Positions 1 to 9,980 of a stretch of 64,000 nt of DNA are shown here, piece by piece. Below the pieces are notes generated by a model. The model was not told where the DNA came from. It ran no database searches and saw nothing but the letters and a program-made list of their open reading frames with translations. A program made the translations under genes and the position numbers. This DNA comes from Zygnema cylindricum. Its lineage: Eukaryota > Streptophyta > Zygnematophyceae > Zygnematales > Zygnemataceae. The stretch is taken from the NCBI GenBank assembly GCA_037447655.1, contig JBBHKE010001523.1:124001-188000 (forward strand), given 5' to 3'. Within the stretch, counting starts at the first letter, position 1. Each line of letters starts with the position of its first letter.

Positions 1-690
1 AGCGTTGTGTACACTAATACCGTCTCGCTTTTTTTTCGTTTTATTCTCCATTAGCGTAGTTCATTCTATTTTTTTCTTTACTCTATTTAAGGTTATTTTG
101 TTGGTACCGTACAAATTAGAAGTACGTCATCGTTTAATTAGTGTGGTGTACGGACAGGGTCAGACCGTACAAAAGCGTACATTTGTAAATAAAAAGGTAC
201 AATTCAGTATGTTTAATAGCCGCGGACGCATGAGAATGTGCGGTCTTAAAAGGTGTTCATTACGGGTCGTAAAAAATTGCGTTCGCACATATTTAACCAA
301 CAATCGCATGGTCGACAGTGTGAACGTCAAACATATTCACCTGAGGAAAGTTCATGTTTTTCAGTAAATGACCGTAACTGAATGCAATGTTGCGCCGGCG
401 TATTACTGTAACTTTCATAGCTAGGGTTTCAACTCCTAATTAGGTTCCTTGTAAGCAGTTATAGTTATTATTAATGTTATTTTATGGTTATGGTTCAATT
501 AGCGTAAAAGTTTATGGTATTTTGGTGAAAATGGATCCATTTAGTATATGGGGCATAATTGTATTTGCAAATGAAATAAAACACTACCTGTGGTATAATG
601 TTAACTGTAGATATGATTTACCTAGGTAAAAGTGGTTTTATGGTATTTGAAAATGCGATTAACTTGGTATTGGTATTTTATTGTAATTAT
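1..690. other. AT-rich flank without a supported gene
   Basis: No convincing coding region is seen. The one open frame (about 5-367, plus strand, 120 codons) has no recognisable motif and has the composition of surrounding intergenic DNA. Short words such as TTAGCGTA, GTACGGAC and ACACTAATA recur here and again at 7.56-8.11 kb. The stretch may therefore be one end of the large transposon whose transposase lies at 2.3-7.0 kb, but I could not align a clean terminal repeat. Confidence 0.4.
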
Positions 691-736
691 TATTGATATT
701 GACGAATGTTCCTTGGATTAATCCTCAACTTTGGGA

Positions 737-746
737 NNNNNNNNNN
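737..746. other. Assembly gap of 10 N
   Basis: Ten consecutive N. It directly precedes a CT-rich minisatellite, the kind of sequence that breaks assemblies, so its true size is unknown. Confidence 0.98.
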
Positions 747-765
747 TCCCCCTCTCCGTCTAACT

Positions 766-1000
766 CTTGGATTATCATACCTCTCCCCCTCTTTCTCTCT
801 CAATCTGCCTCTCCCCCTCTCTCCCTATCAATGTGCCTCTCCCCTCTCACTCTCTCAATCTGCCTCCCCCTCTCTCTCTCTCTCAATCTGCCTCTCCTCC
901 TCTCTCCCTATCAATCTGCCTCTCCCCCTCTCTCTCTCTCAATCTGCCTCTCCCTCTCTCTCCCTATCAATCTGTCTCTCCCCCTCTCTCTCTTTATTTG
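766..1000. repeat. CT-rich minisatellite
   Basis: About eight degenerate units of roughly 28-30 bp built on CTCTCTCAATCTGCCTCTCC, alternating CCCTATCAATCTG and CTCTCAATCTG variants. The long plus-strand open frames here are low-complexity Leu/Ser/Pro products of the repeat and are not genes. Confidence 0.85.
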
Positions 1001-1825
1001 TTTGTTTATTTGTTTATTTGTTTGTTTTGCTTCCATTTTTATTATTTTCATTGTGGATGCTAATTCGTTTTTGGTTCCTTTTTTTTTGTTTTATTTGCAG
1101 ATGTGACGTACACATTATTCAGTCTATATATGGAAAAAAAATTGAATACCATTAAAGTATAAAAGAATAAGTTTTGAACGATAGGGGGAAAGTGAGGTAG
1201 GAGAAGGAAGAGGGAGGCGAGGAATGGAAGGGAGTAGAGGTGAGAGAGGAGAGAGGGGACCTCTCTATAGTAGGATTGTTCATTCGGTATTTTTCCAAGA
1301 TAGGATTTCGTTTGTTCCGTTTTCAATTATATCTCTATACATTTGTAAATTTTTGTACAATTATTATGTGCAACGTGAAAGGAATGTAAAAGAAAGGAAT
1401 TCGTCGTTATGTTTTTCTTTTATGTTATCCATATTTTTGTCTTTGTTTGTTATGTGTATATTTTTTTTGGAATTCCATATGATTTTGTTGAGTTTCTATA
1501 TTGTGTTTGTCACTGTTAAAAAGTTATGATCCGAGGTTATTTTAATATCGACATATATAAAAAAATGGCAATTTAGTGCCCAAATCAAAGAAGAAAAGAC
1601 AAAATATAAATGAGTTATGATTCTTGATTTTGAATTCGGTGGGTCAAACTTAAGAGGAAATGTGAATGTTTTGTCTACTATTTCGGGAGAAAAAAATAAA
1701 ATGGTATTACAATTTATTTGTCTTGGCGTTTTGCGCATCAAACACAAGTAATTTAGGGAATTTTCCTATTAATACGCCTATGTATACCTTGTATTTTTAG
1801 TAGGGACAAAGTAGTATCATTCAGC

Positions 1826-1960
1826 GACGATATATTTTCGTCGCTGAATGGTAAAACTTAGTTTACCATCAAATTTTCCATTCAGCGACGAGACGTTCTC
1901 GTCGCTGGAGTATCATACCGAATTTCTGCACTTCAGCGATGAGACTGTCTCGTCGCTAAA
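1826..1960. repeat. Array of GCGACGA hairpins, copy 1
   Basis: Three consecutive short palindromes, each TTCAGCGACGA followed by a 6-10 base loop and TCGTCGCTGAA, at about 1829-1859, 1881-1911 and 1932-1960. The same palindrome type recurs at 4.18-4.42 kb and 6.17-6.43 kb, around the transposase and accessory gene. Plant DNA transposons of some superfamilies carry subterminal repeats bound by an element-encoded protein; assigning that role here is inference. Confidence 0.7.
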
Positions 1961-4179
1961 ACTGTGTTAATGCCACAATTTACCTCGCAATGTACTGCAT
2001 TTGTCATCAACCGTGGAATACAACATGTAACCGACGAATCCCCAAATATACTGAACAAATCCCTAACATTCAGTGTCACTGAAGTATTTTTTCCATACAT
2101 CATTTCCAGTAATAAACTTCAAAATGAAAAACAAATAAGGAAACGATTGTATTGAAATTATCATGGATACAATTTACCCGACATACTTTGAGTAACGCTA
2201 AGTACAATTACCACACTAATCATACAAAACTACTAATCAAGAAAAAAAAAAAACCCAACACTACTTCTATAGTTTTATGCTAAACCTGATTTCTTACTTC
2301 ACAAACTAGACCACTTCTCTATGAAAGGACTCAAAATCTTCGGTCTCCCATTCAGCGTCACCATCATCAAGCACTTCATCCTCCCGAGTGTCGGCATCTT
2401 GAATGCCTCGAAGAAAATCTCGTGCCACGGTAGAAGGCATTGGCACCTCATCGCCTTCGAAATGGCAACGCCATTTCATGATGATGGTTTGTAAATCTTG
2501 GGTGAGCATTTTCTCCTCCCATTTCCCGTCCTTCAACGACAATCCGCACTGAATCATCGCTTTACGTGCGTAACCCATCCCACGGTCGTCCTTCATTGCG
2601 TTGACTTCGCGAATTGAATCGCGAGCCAACTTGAGGAAGAAAGCCTTCCCGGGCCCGAGTAGCTTCCCCGACCAACCCTTGCCACTCGGATGGGACCACG
2701 CATGCTTCTCGATCCCGTTCATTTTCCAATCCTCCCATTTTCGAGACCAAACCTCTTTGATCTTGGAAATCACAAAGGAATCAGCGGGTTGCACAAGGTG
2801 AGTCGCGCACGGAGGGAAGAAATGAAGAATTGTCTTCTTGGCGAGTAATACTCGGCTTAACTCCTCGGAATTATTGTGCCCTCCACAATTGTCGAGGAAG
2901 ATTATTTTCTCACGTCCTTCACGGTCTCCTTGGTAAGACCTCGGCTCTTCTATCCATTGCGGGAAAACGGTTTTATCATTCCATCCTTTGGGGCCTGTTC
3001 GATAGCAAACACCTACAAACGGAAAAAATCAAGGATAGGGGGAGGGGGTGAGTTACATGAGGGGTAGAGAAAGTGGGAGAGGGAGAGGAGGCCGAGAGGG
3101 GAGAGATAGGGATTGAGGGGGAAGGGGATGAGGAGGAAGCATTAAACACCAATAGGAAACGGTAAAGCATATGTTCGTAGAGAGGAATACGTAAAAAATA
3201 TAGGAAAATAAGGATGATGAACAAAATGTCAACGATTAGAATTGAATGAAACTTACCCGGTATATCGTCGGCAAGGCCCTTTATTGGGTAATTTCGTGCG
3301 CGGTTAGTGAATATTATCATCGGAGCTTCGATTCGTGCGTTCGCTCCTCCCGTGAGTCGCACCATCAATGTCATGGACTCTCCACCGCCCGCAACGTCGG
3401 CGTACCTTACGACCTCGTCGCCACGAAAGCCTAACGTTTTCTTGTTGTCCATATTTACAATTAAATGGGTCTCGTCCATATTTTCCACCAAATCCTCGTT
3501 AAAACGACCTATTATCCACCCAAAATATAGAAAGAAACAAAAAAAAACAAAACATAAGTATGTATAATTTTAAGGGAAAAAAAAAACTTTATATGACAAG
3601 AAACAACAAATGGTAGGAAAATAAGAAGCTTACCCGACAGAAATCCCCTCTTCAATACGCCCATGTGATATGCCACGGACCTCTCTATGTATTCCTCCTT
3701 CTCCGGACTTAATTGTAGTTTGCCCTTTTGGGCACGGGCGACAATGCTATGCTTTTCGAAAAAGCGTTGAATCCAACGCCGAGTGATTTTTGGCTTGATC
3801 TCTTCACCATTGTCGTCGATAAAATCCTCCGAACCCTCCTTCTTCATTTCGGCAATGATATGATTTGCCATTTTTCCCACAATGACGGTGGACATTTTCA
3901 TGCCCGCCTTTTGGAATCGGAAAAATTCGTCCACTAAATCCATGTGAACTTTCACCACCCATGTTAACTCTTTCCTACCCCTTCCCGGTAACGCCTTCAT
4001 TACCGCCACGCTTCTCCTTCCGAAACCCGAAGAAGATAGGGTGAGTGTAGTTTCCCTTATCCCTTTTAGTATTGCCACCCTTTCTACCCACCACCGCCTT
4101 GCCTTCTGGTACTCTGCAATTGGAGTAAGGAAAGAAAATAAAAATTAGTGACTGAATATATGGAAAAATGAGAACTGAA

Positions 4180-4420
4180 TTAGCGACGACAGATTGTCGT
4201 CGCCCATTTCAGCGACGAGCTGCTATAGTCGCTGAATTAGCGATGACAGATTGTCGTCGCCTTTTTCAGCGACGAGCACCTATCGTCGCTGAAATAGGCG
4301 ACGATAATCTGTCATCGCTAATTCAACGACGAACAGCTTTCATCACTCTATGAACAATCGGCGTAAAACATAACTCTTTGAGAATCATGGTTCAGCGACG
4401 ACTGGAATTCGTCGTTGCTT
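4180..4420. repeat. Array of GCGACGA hairpins, copy 2
   Basis: Alternating direct and inverted GCGACGA/TCGTCGC words form at least four imperfect hairpins (near 4186-4205, 4208-4232, 4268-4292, 4296-4330), with another at about 4391-4416. The array lies in transposase intron 1, just beyond the 3' end of the accessory gene. Confidence 0.7.
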
Positions 4421-4534
4421 TATTAAACAGAAACAATAAATTAATAACAAAAACATTGTGAGTGGGTGGGTTAGCGACGACAAGATAAGAAAAGAAGGAG
4501 AAATGAAAATAATAACAAATAACAAACATACCGA

Positions 4535-5955
4535 TTACCGCAATTTTTTTTGGGACAACTCCTGAGTGAGCCTCGCCACTTGTTCTTGTTGGGCGGCCAA
4601 TTGATTAGTGAGTGTCTCAATTATTCTTTGCCAATCCTCTTCCGTCGGTGGTAGAGGTGGGGTAATCGGACGTCGAACCCTTGGGATTTCGCATAAACGG
4701 GGTCGCCGGACTTGAAGATTTCGGAACTTATGTAGAACTGAAGTACGAGCCTCTCGCAAAGCCATTACCTTGGGCGTTTTTCGACAATACTTTAGGACGG
4801 TGTATAATCGGGGGTCCCACGGATGGTGAAGCCGTAATAAGGCGGGAACATTCACTCGAAATCCGCGGTCGTCGTGAACAATCCACGTATGCCGTGGATC
4901 GGCCGGATCAAATTGCCGTATGTGGGCAAACGTCGAGCCACGGTCCTCACCGTCAATGAAGAGCCACGTCGGATGAGCTGGGAGATCTAGTGGGATGTCG
5001 AGAATTTTCGGACGCAGATTTTCCCTCAGGTTTAGGGGGCGAGGTTCACCGTACCTCGCCATTCAGCAACCGGAATGAAATGCTCGGCCCGGGCCACAAA
5101 ACTGTCCATTTCCTCCTCTCCCGTGGGAGGAGGAAAATACCAATCCGAATCCTCAACTCGGTATAGAGCCTGAGGACCCGGATTACCTACTACAATGCCT
5201 CTCTCCCTATTCGGTGATGGAGGAACGACGAACACGTCGTCATCATCCGTGTATTCATCCTCTCGTTGTCGTCCCTCGCTATCCGGACTTTGCTCGTCCT
5301 CGGTGGCGGGCTCATCCACATCCTTCCATACCCGAATATCCATGGGATGTTCTATCTCGGGGGCATGCTTCTCATCCGGCGGTTCCTCCCCATCCACAAT
5401 GCTCTCGTCGCTACAAGAAGTTGAGGGGACATAATCCTTGTCACTCCAATGACTAACTTTCTCTTTTCCTAACTTTATTTCCCTCCTCCTCTCTAACTTA
5501 TTCCGTGCCTCACTTCCCTCCCCCTCCTCAACCGTCGCCTCCCTTCCTTCCTCACCTAATGCCGCCTCCCCCCCTTCCTCCCCACTCAATGTATTCTCTT
5601 CCCTCCCCACCTCACCTTCTTCCTCCTCCCTCTCATGAAAAACCCTCTTTTTCTTTTTTAGCGTCCTACTCCTCCTCTCTACTCCTCCCCCCGCCTCACT
5701 TCCCTCTCCCTCCTCAACCGTCGCCTCTTTTCCCCTTCTTTCCTCACCTACTACCTCCTCCTCCCTACTCACCTCAACAGATGCCTCGTTTTCCTTCCCT
5801 TCTCTCTCTCCTCCTTCCCATCCAATAGCTAACGGGGTTGCCCCCTCCCGTTGCCTCGCTAACTCTTCTGCGGTTGCCGTGACAAGGGGAGGATAGCGAC
5901 GGCTTGTAGCCCTCACGGTACGTGGTCGCCTAAATTGCTTGTTGCTAGCCTCCAT
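4535..5955 (-). CDS. Element-borne accessory protein with acidic repeats and C-terminal coiled coil
   Basis: Function not recognised. Two long open frames overlap: 5955-5032 (307 codons) and 5062-4535 (175 codons), in different frames. They join cleanly if a 77-base intron (GTACGG donor at 5054, CAG acceptor at 4978) is removed: exons 5955-5055 and 4977-4535, 447 residues, phases agreeing. A one-base frameshift is the alternative. The product starts with a basic segment (MEASNKQFRRPRTVRATSRR). It then has two copies of an acidic block containing EATVEEGEGSEA (about residues 80-95 and 138-150), an Asp/Glu-rich middle, a more globular part (PTWLFIDGEDRG, DPADPRHTWIVHDDRGFR) and a Gln-rich heptad-like C-terminus (TLTNQLAAQQEQVARLTQEL). 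It lies wholly inside transposase intron 1 on the same strand, between two hairpin arrays, which suggests a transposon regulator or second transposition protein, or a nested element. Confidence 0.6.
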
Positions 5956-6164
5956 GGCGTAGCTTCAAAGACGCGTGTAAAAAATAACTGAAGAGGACGC
6001 GGCTAAGAAAAAGGGAAAGGAGAAACTAAATAATGATTTCATAAAACCCTACTTTAATACTGTAAAAAAATACGATTTCGTGCGAGTGGTACTTACCTTA
6101 TGTATGGTCGTGCACTGAAGTATTTCATCGCCTTACCCATGCGTTCGACTATTCCAACGCTGGG

Positions 6165-6435
6165 GCGACGAAACGTAACAATATGTTCCACGTTTCATTT
6201 ACCACGCGCTTTCAATATTGGACGTCGTCGCTTGTTTGACATTTCTTAGACGTTACGTTATAATGACGCCTACACGATTAACCGACTTGAAGCCTTGTTT
6301 GGAAACTTCCAACGTTAAGGCGACAACGCATTGTCGTCGCCTTTTCCATTTCTCCAACATTTCCCGAAACTCCGGTGAATCCGCCTTAAATTCACCACAT
6401 TCAGGCGACGACACCATGTCGTCGCTGGTCCATAT
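6165..6435. repeat. GCGACGA hairpin array, copy 3
   Basis: Scattered GCGACGA/CGTCGTCGC words with paired hairpins at about 6319-6343 and 6411-6428. They lie upstream of the accessory gene and still inside transposase intron 1. Together with copy 2 they bracket the accessory gene, as ends of a nested element or as internal binding sites. Confidence 0.6.
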
Positions 6436-7042
6436 GTTTGACTCACAACACAAATATTATTTCCCTAAAAAAATAACCAACCATGATAACGACACGAGGT
6501 GGAAGAAGGAAATAATAGGGCATACACAAACATGCAATACGAGGGAGTTACAATCAAATATAACAAATATTCAATAACAAAAATTCAATTACAAACAGTA
6601 GGAAATGCGACACATATATTAGGCAACCGGGGATTGCAATATGAAGGTAAGGACAATGGTAAAAGCTCTTACTTGTACGATACACCCCCGTAAAGTGTTG
6701 CGGGAAATTCTTAATAGTCCTCGGGACGAGTAGTGCCTTTCCATTCTCGTGACAATCTGCGATCATCCAATTGATTACTCGAAGTCAAGTAATCTTCGTT
6801 GAAACTTGCTGAAGTTTTCGGACCGACACCGAGACATTCCCGTATTTATCACACGGTGAGTCCAGATTTCGTGTAATAGCACCTTCCACGAGGGGGTCCA
6901 CATCGGGTGATTCCAGTTCTTCATTCGGTGGGTCGGGTCCTTGGGTTTCCATATCCTCTACGGCAAGAGGTGGCACTAATCCATCCGTAGCGGTGTTTTT
7001 CGACCCAAAAAAGGTGGTAATATGGGAAGTAATGGGCCACAT

Positions 7043-8080
7043 ATTTGCAAATATTAAAAAAATGTCGTGAAAGAAAAAGGATGCAAAAGCCTAGGTAAAC
7101 GGAGAATGTGGTAAGAGAGTGCCATTGTTGGACTGAACGTCGGATATATATATACCAAATAAAACTAAAAACATTTTGGACAAAAAGGAGGGAAACCTTT
7201 CCTCGTACTTTCGGTTTTCAAAATTTGAATTTTAATATTTGGCGTGTCAGTGGGTAAACCCAATATTTTAGACGACAGAGAAAGCGGGAAAGTTTCAAAA
7301 TTTTCGTGAGTTTTGAGGGAGGGAGGCGACGGACGATTTTCATGAAAGAGCCATGGTAACTGCCTGCTCCTAATTGTATGTACGGATCGTTTTTGGAATG
7401 GTGGCGGGTATGACAGGCGGTTTTTGTCACGTCGTGTTGGAGCCGTAAAGTTTGCGTGGATATAAAATTGAACACGTGTAATTTTAGGCGACCAATCAAT
7501 ATAAGCTTGAGACGAGGTGATTGCTGTGATTGTACATTTTGGACCAATTTAGAATTACGGTTTACTCTAATACGTCATAACATTAACGCTAATACCGGTC
7601 ACAAGCCGTAGAGACAAACGAAAGTGCAACCATTTTAGAGTTAACACACATATTAGCATAAATTCACTCTAATTAAACAAAACATCGCGACATTATTAGC
7701 GTAAAGAACCCTTATTAACGTACATTATCGAGGTACAACGGACAAGAGACCAACTTTTTATACAACAAGCGTTGCGTTAACATTACAACCGTACAAATTA
7801 CACTTATTACAACTGGACAAAAAATATAAACTTTACGGCGTAGCGCCGACGCTTAACTGTGATAAAATAGTGTGACATGTACGTATGAATGTTTTACGTG
7901 ACGGCGTACGATTTAAAAATAATTGTAAGGGTATAATTATTAGTGTTTACATGATTGCGACCGACATTTATTTGTTTCAGAGACCCAAATTAGCATTAGT
8001 AAACAATTAGAATGTATGTTTTTTTCCAAAATTTCAAATTCTTAATTAGCGTACACCACGCTAAATAATAGTATACGCTA
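7043..8080. other. Transposon flank, no supported gene
   Basis: Sequence upstream of the transposase start. It is AT-rich and dense in TTAGCGTA, CGCTAATA and CCGTACAA words from about 7560 onward. Open frames here are short and featureless. It would contain the transposase promoter, but no TATA-like element can be chosen with confidence. Confidence 0.4.
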
Positions 8081-8116
8081 ATCAAACGTACACGCTAATA
8101 GCGATTGGCGGTGTAC
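8081..8116. mobile_element. Probable terminal inverted repeat bordering TA
   Basis: Read on the minus strand, this border begins TA followed by CACCGCCAATCGCTATTAG and a repeated CGTGTACG word. It matches the ends of the TA-flanked MITEs at 37-64 kb (consensus CACCGTGAATCGCTATTAG). It is therefore a candidate right end for the pogo-like element at 2.3-7.0 kb; the matching left end is probably outside the window. Confidence 0.45.
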
Positions 8117-8433
8117 TGTACCGAACTTCAGACAACCGAATACCGGCGCAAGCTGGTTCGTTCGATTTTGCGATACGCCGTACACCTCTCCCCTCTTCCC
8201 TCTTCCCTCTTCCCTCTCCCTCCCATTTTTCCGTGGATGCCTTGATGCGTGTTTCAGTTTGGAAACATAGAACCTACGGCGATCGTAAGTCAACCAAAAC
8301 CGTCAAATGGCTCTGGTGGTCCGTACAGCTCAGAAAGGTCACGCGAGCTTTGTGGAAGCCCCGTCGGGAATCTCCAATTTATGCTCATTTTAGGCGTCAA
8401 CTGCATTTGTTTGGATGTGTTATGGCCAGTAGG

Positions 8434-8555
8434 TAGGTAGATTAGGGTTAGGTGGATTAGGGTTTGGTAGATTAGGATTAGATGGATTAGGGTTAGGTAG
8501 ATTAGGGCTTGGTGGATTAGGGTTAGTAGACTAGGGTTAGGTGGATCTGGGTGGT
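8434..8555. repeat. Interstitial telomere-like minisatellite
   Basis: About eight units of a 15-base repeat, GGTGGATTAGGGTTA with variants (TAGATTAGGG, GGATTAGGGCTT). The core TTAGGGTT resembles plant telomeric TTTAGGG but each unit is lengthened by GGTGGA. Confidence 0.8.
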
Positions 8556-8899
8556 CCAAGGTGCTACAGCAGGTCTAAAGGGTCGCCGTAACAAGCGACA
8601 AATTATGTATGATCTCCCGCAACCCTAAGGCAACTTTTCGTAATTTGTCTCATGTAAAACAGGTATTTGATTTCAAGTTTACAACTTATACTTCTGACGC
8701 TTCAAATTTAGCGATTGACAATAGAGAGGTCAATTTCCATCATAGTTCGAATGTGTGAAAACCATTGGAAATGCCTTTTACAGTGTGTTATACACTTTGT
8801 AGCCTAATATCATACGCACATTGCACGAAAATTAAGGTGTATAATATGGGGTAACCAGATATGGCATTTCCACTTTTTTTCGCTCGTTTGAACTATAAT

Positions 8900-9500
8900 T
8901 TATGCATGTATCCTCCCAACATTTGCTTATTTCACGAAAACTTTCCCTAGCCTGTTGGTTCCTGCCTTTCCTTTTTTGTTTATTCACTTTTTTTCTCATC
9001 AACTAATTTCAGAGCAAGAAAAGTTTGAAAAGTTCAGAATTGCATACGAAATGTTATAACGAATAACGCCAACGTTGTCGTTTCTTTGCTTTTCCGTTCT
9101 CAAGCATTTATGCAACATAAAAACCGAATATCAGGGCATTCTGATCTCCTGTTATTTTTTACTCGTAACCAACCAAACACTGGCGAATACAGACAAAACA
9201 AAACTTAAGACTTTCTTTTTTGCTTCCTTTCTTTCTTTTCCTTTCTTTCCCTTCTTTCTTGCTTTTTCTTTCCCTTTTGTTCGCATCAACCAATTTCAGA
9301 GGAATAAAGGTTTGGAATTGCATACAAACTATTATTACAAATAACACCAATGTTAAAATTTCTTTGCCTTTAGGTTGTCAATATTTATGAAAGTTAAAGA
9401 GAACCTATCCCCTTTTTTGGTTTTTCACTCCTCAGTGTGACCAACCATACACACAGCTAGTCCAAACATAACTTTGTCTAGACTTTTTTTTTTTTTTTCT
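8900..9500. repeat. Diverged tandem duplication of about 285 bp
   Basis: The block at about 8930-9212 is followed by a second copy at about 9225-9495. Shared landmarks are a T/C-rich run, CATCAACTAATTTCAGAG (versus CATCAACCAATTTCAGAG), GAATTGCATAC, AATAACGCCAA, TTTCTTTGC and AACCAACCA. It lies in the 3' flank of the BAH-TFIIS gene. No gene is seen across 8560-9980 otherwise; 9740-9965 holds smaller tandem words (TTGTTACAATTTA twice, TCTGTACTTTT several times). Confidence 0.75.
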
Positions 9501-9980
9501 TTCTGACCTTCCTTCCTTCTTTTTCTTGTTTTTCATTTCTTTCTCTATACTTCTTTTATTTTGGGCATAAACAAAAGAAAAATCACGTTAACAAACCAGC
9601 GACAACAATTTAAAAAAAAAAAAACGGGGGCAAGCAAAATTAAGAATCAAGAAACGATCGAGCAATTTTCTAAAGCAAACAAAAGACAACAGAAACAAAA
9701 TTCTTCATTTATCAAAATTGTCGACAATAATGTCTGCCGTTATATGAATTTGTTACAATTTAAACTAAAACATTATATGCATTTGTTACAATTTAGACTA
9801 TGTACAGTCTTAAAACCTAATGCACATGAACTCTCTTTTAACACATTACTTTCTTGTCTCTGTACTTTTTCCTGTCTCTATAATTGTTCGTCTTTTTTGT
9901 ACTTTTGTGACTGTACTTTTTTGAGTCTCTGTACATTTTCGTACCTCAATACTTTTGTGTACCTCCAACATCATATGCTG

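Larger units (their letters stand above)
2306..7042 (-). pseudogene. Pogo/Tc1-mariner-type DDE transposase, four exons, one premature stop
   Basis: Transposase that would cut and rejoin element ends. Phase-consistent exons on the minus strand: 7042-6673, 4113-3634, 3508-3257 and 3012-2306 (602 residues). Exon 1 carries an N-terminal region ending in a PQHFTGVYRT motif. Exon 2 carries a basic region and a DNA-binding helix-turn-helix-like segment (KPKITRRWIQRFFEKHSIVA). Exon 3 supplies the first catalytic Asp (ENMDETHL). Exon 4 carries CYRTGPKGW, then the second Asp in FLDNCGGHN, then FFPPCATHLVQPAD, the order expected of pogo-like DDE enzymes. An in-frame TGA at 6787-6785 (codon 86) interrupts exon 1; a CGA-to-TGA change would explain it. 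Everything downstream is open, so decay is recent or the stop is bypassed. Intron 1 (4114-6672) holds another gene on the same strand. Confidence 0.85.

Noticed and set aside
693-1155. Three overlapping open frames rich in Ser/Leu/Pro
   Set aside because: Low-complexity translation of the CT minisatellite, one crossing the N gap.
5505-5828. Proline-rich plus-strand frame
   Set aside because: Antisense of the acidic region of the accessory protein.
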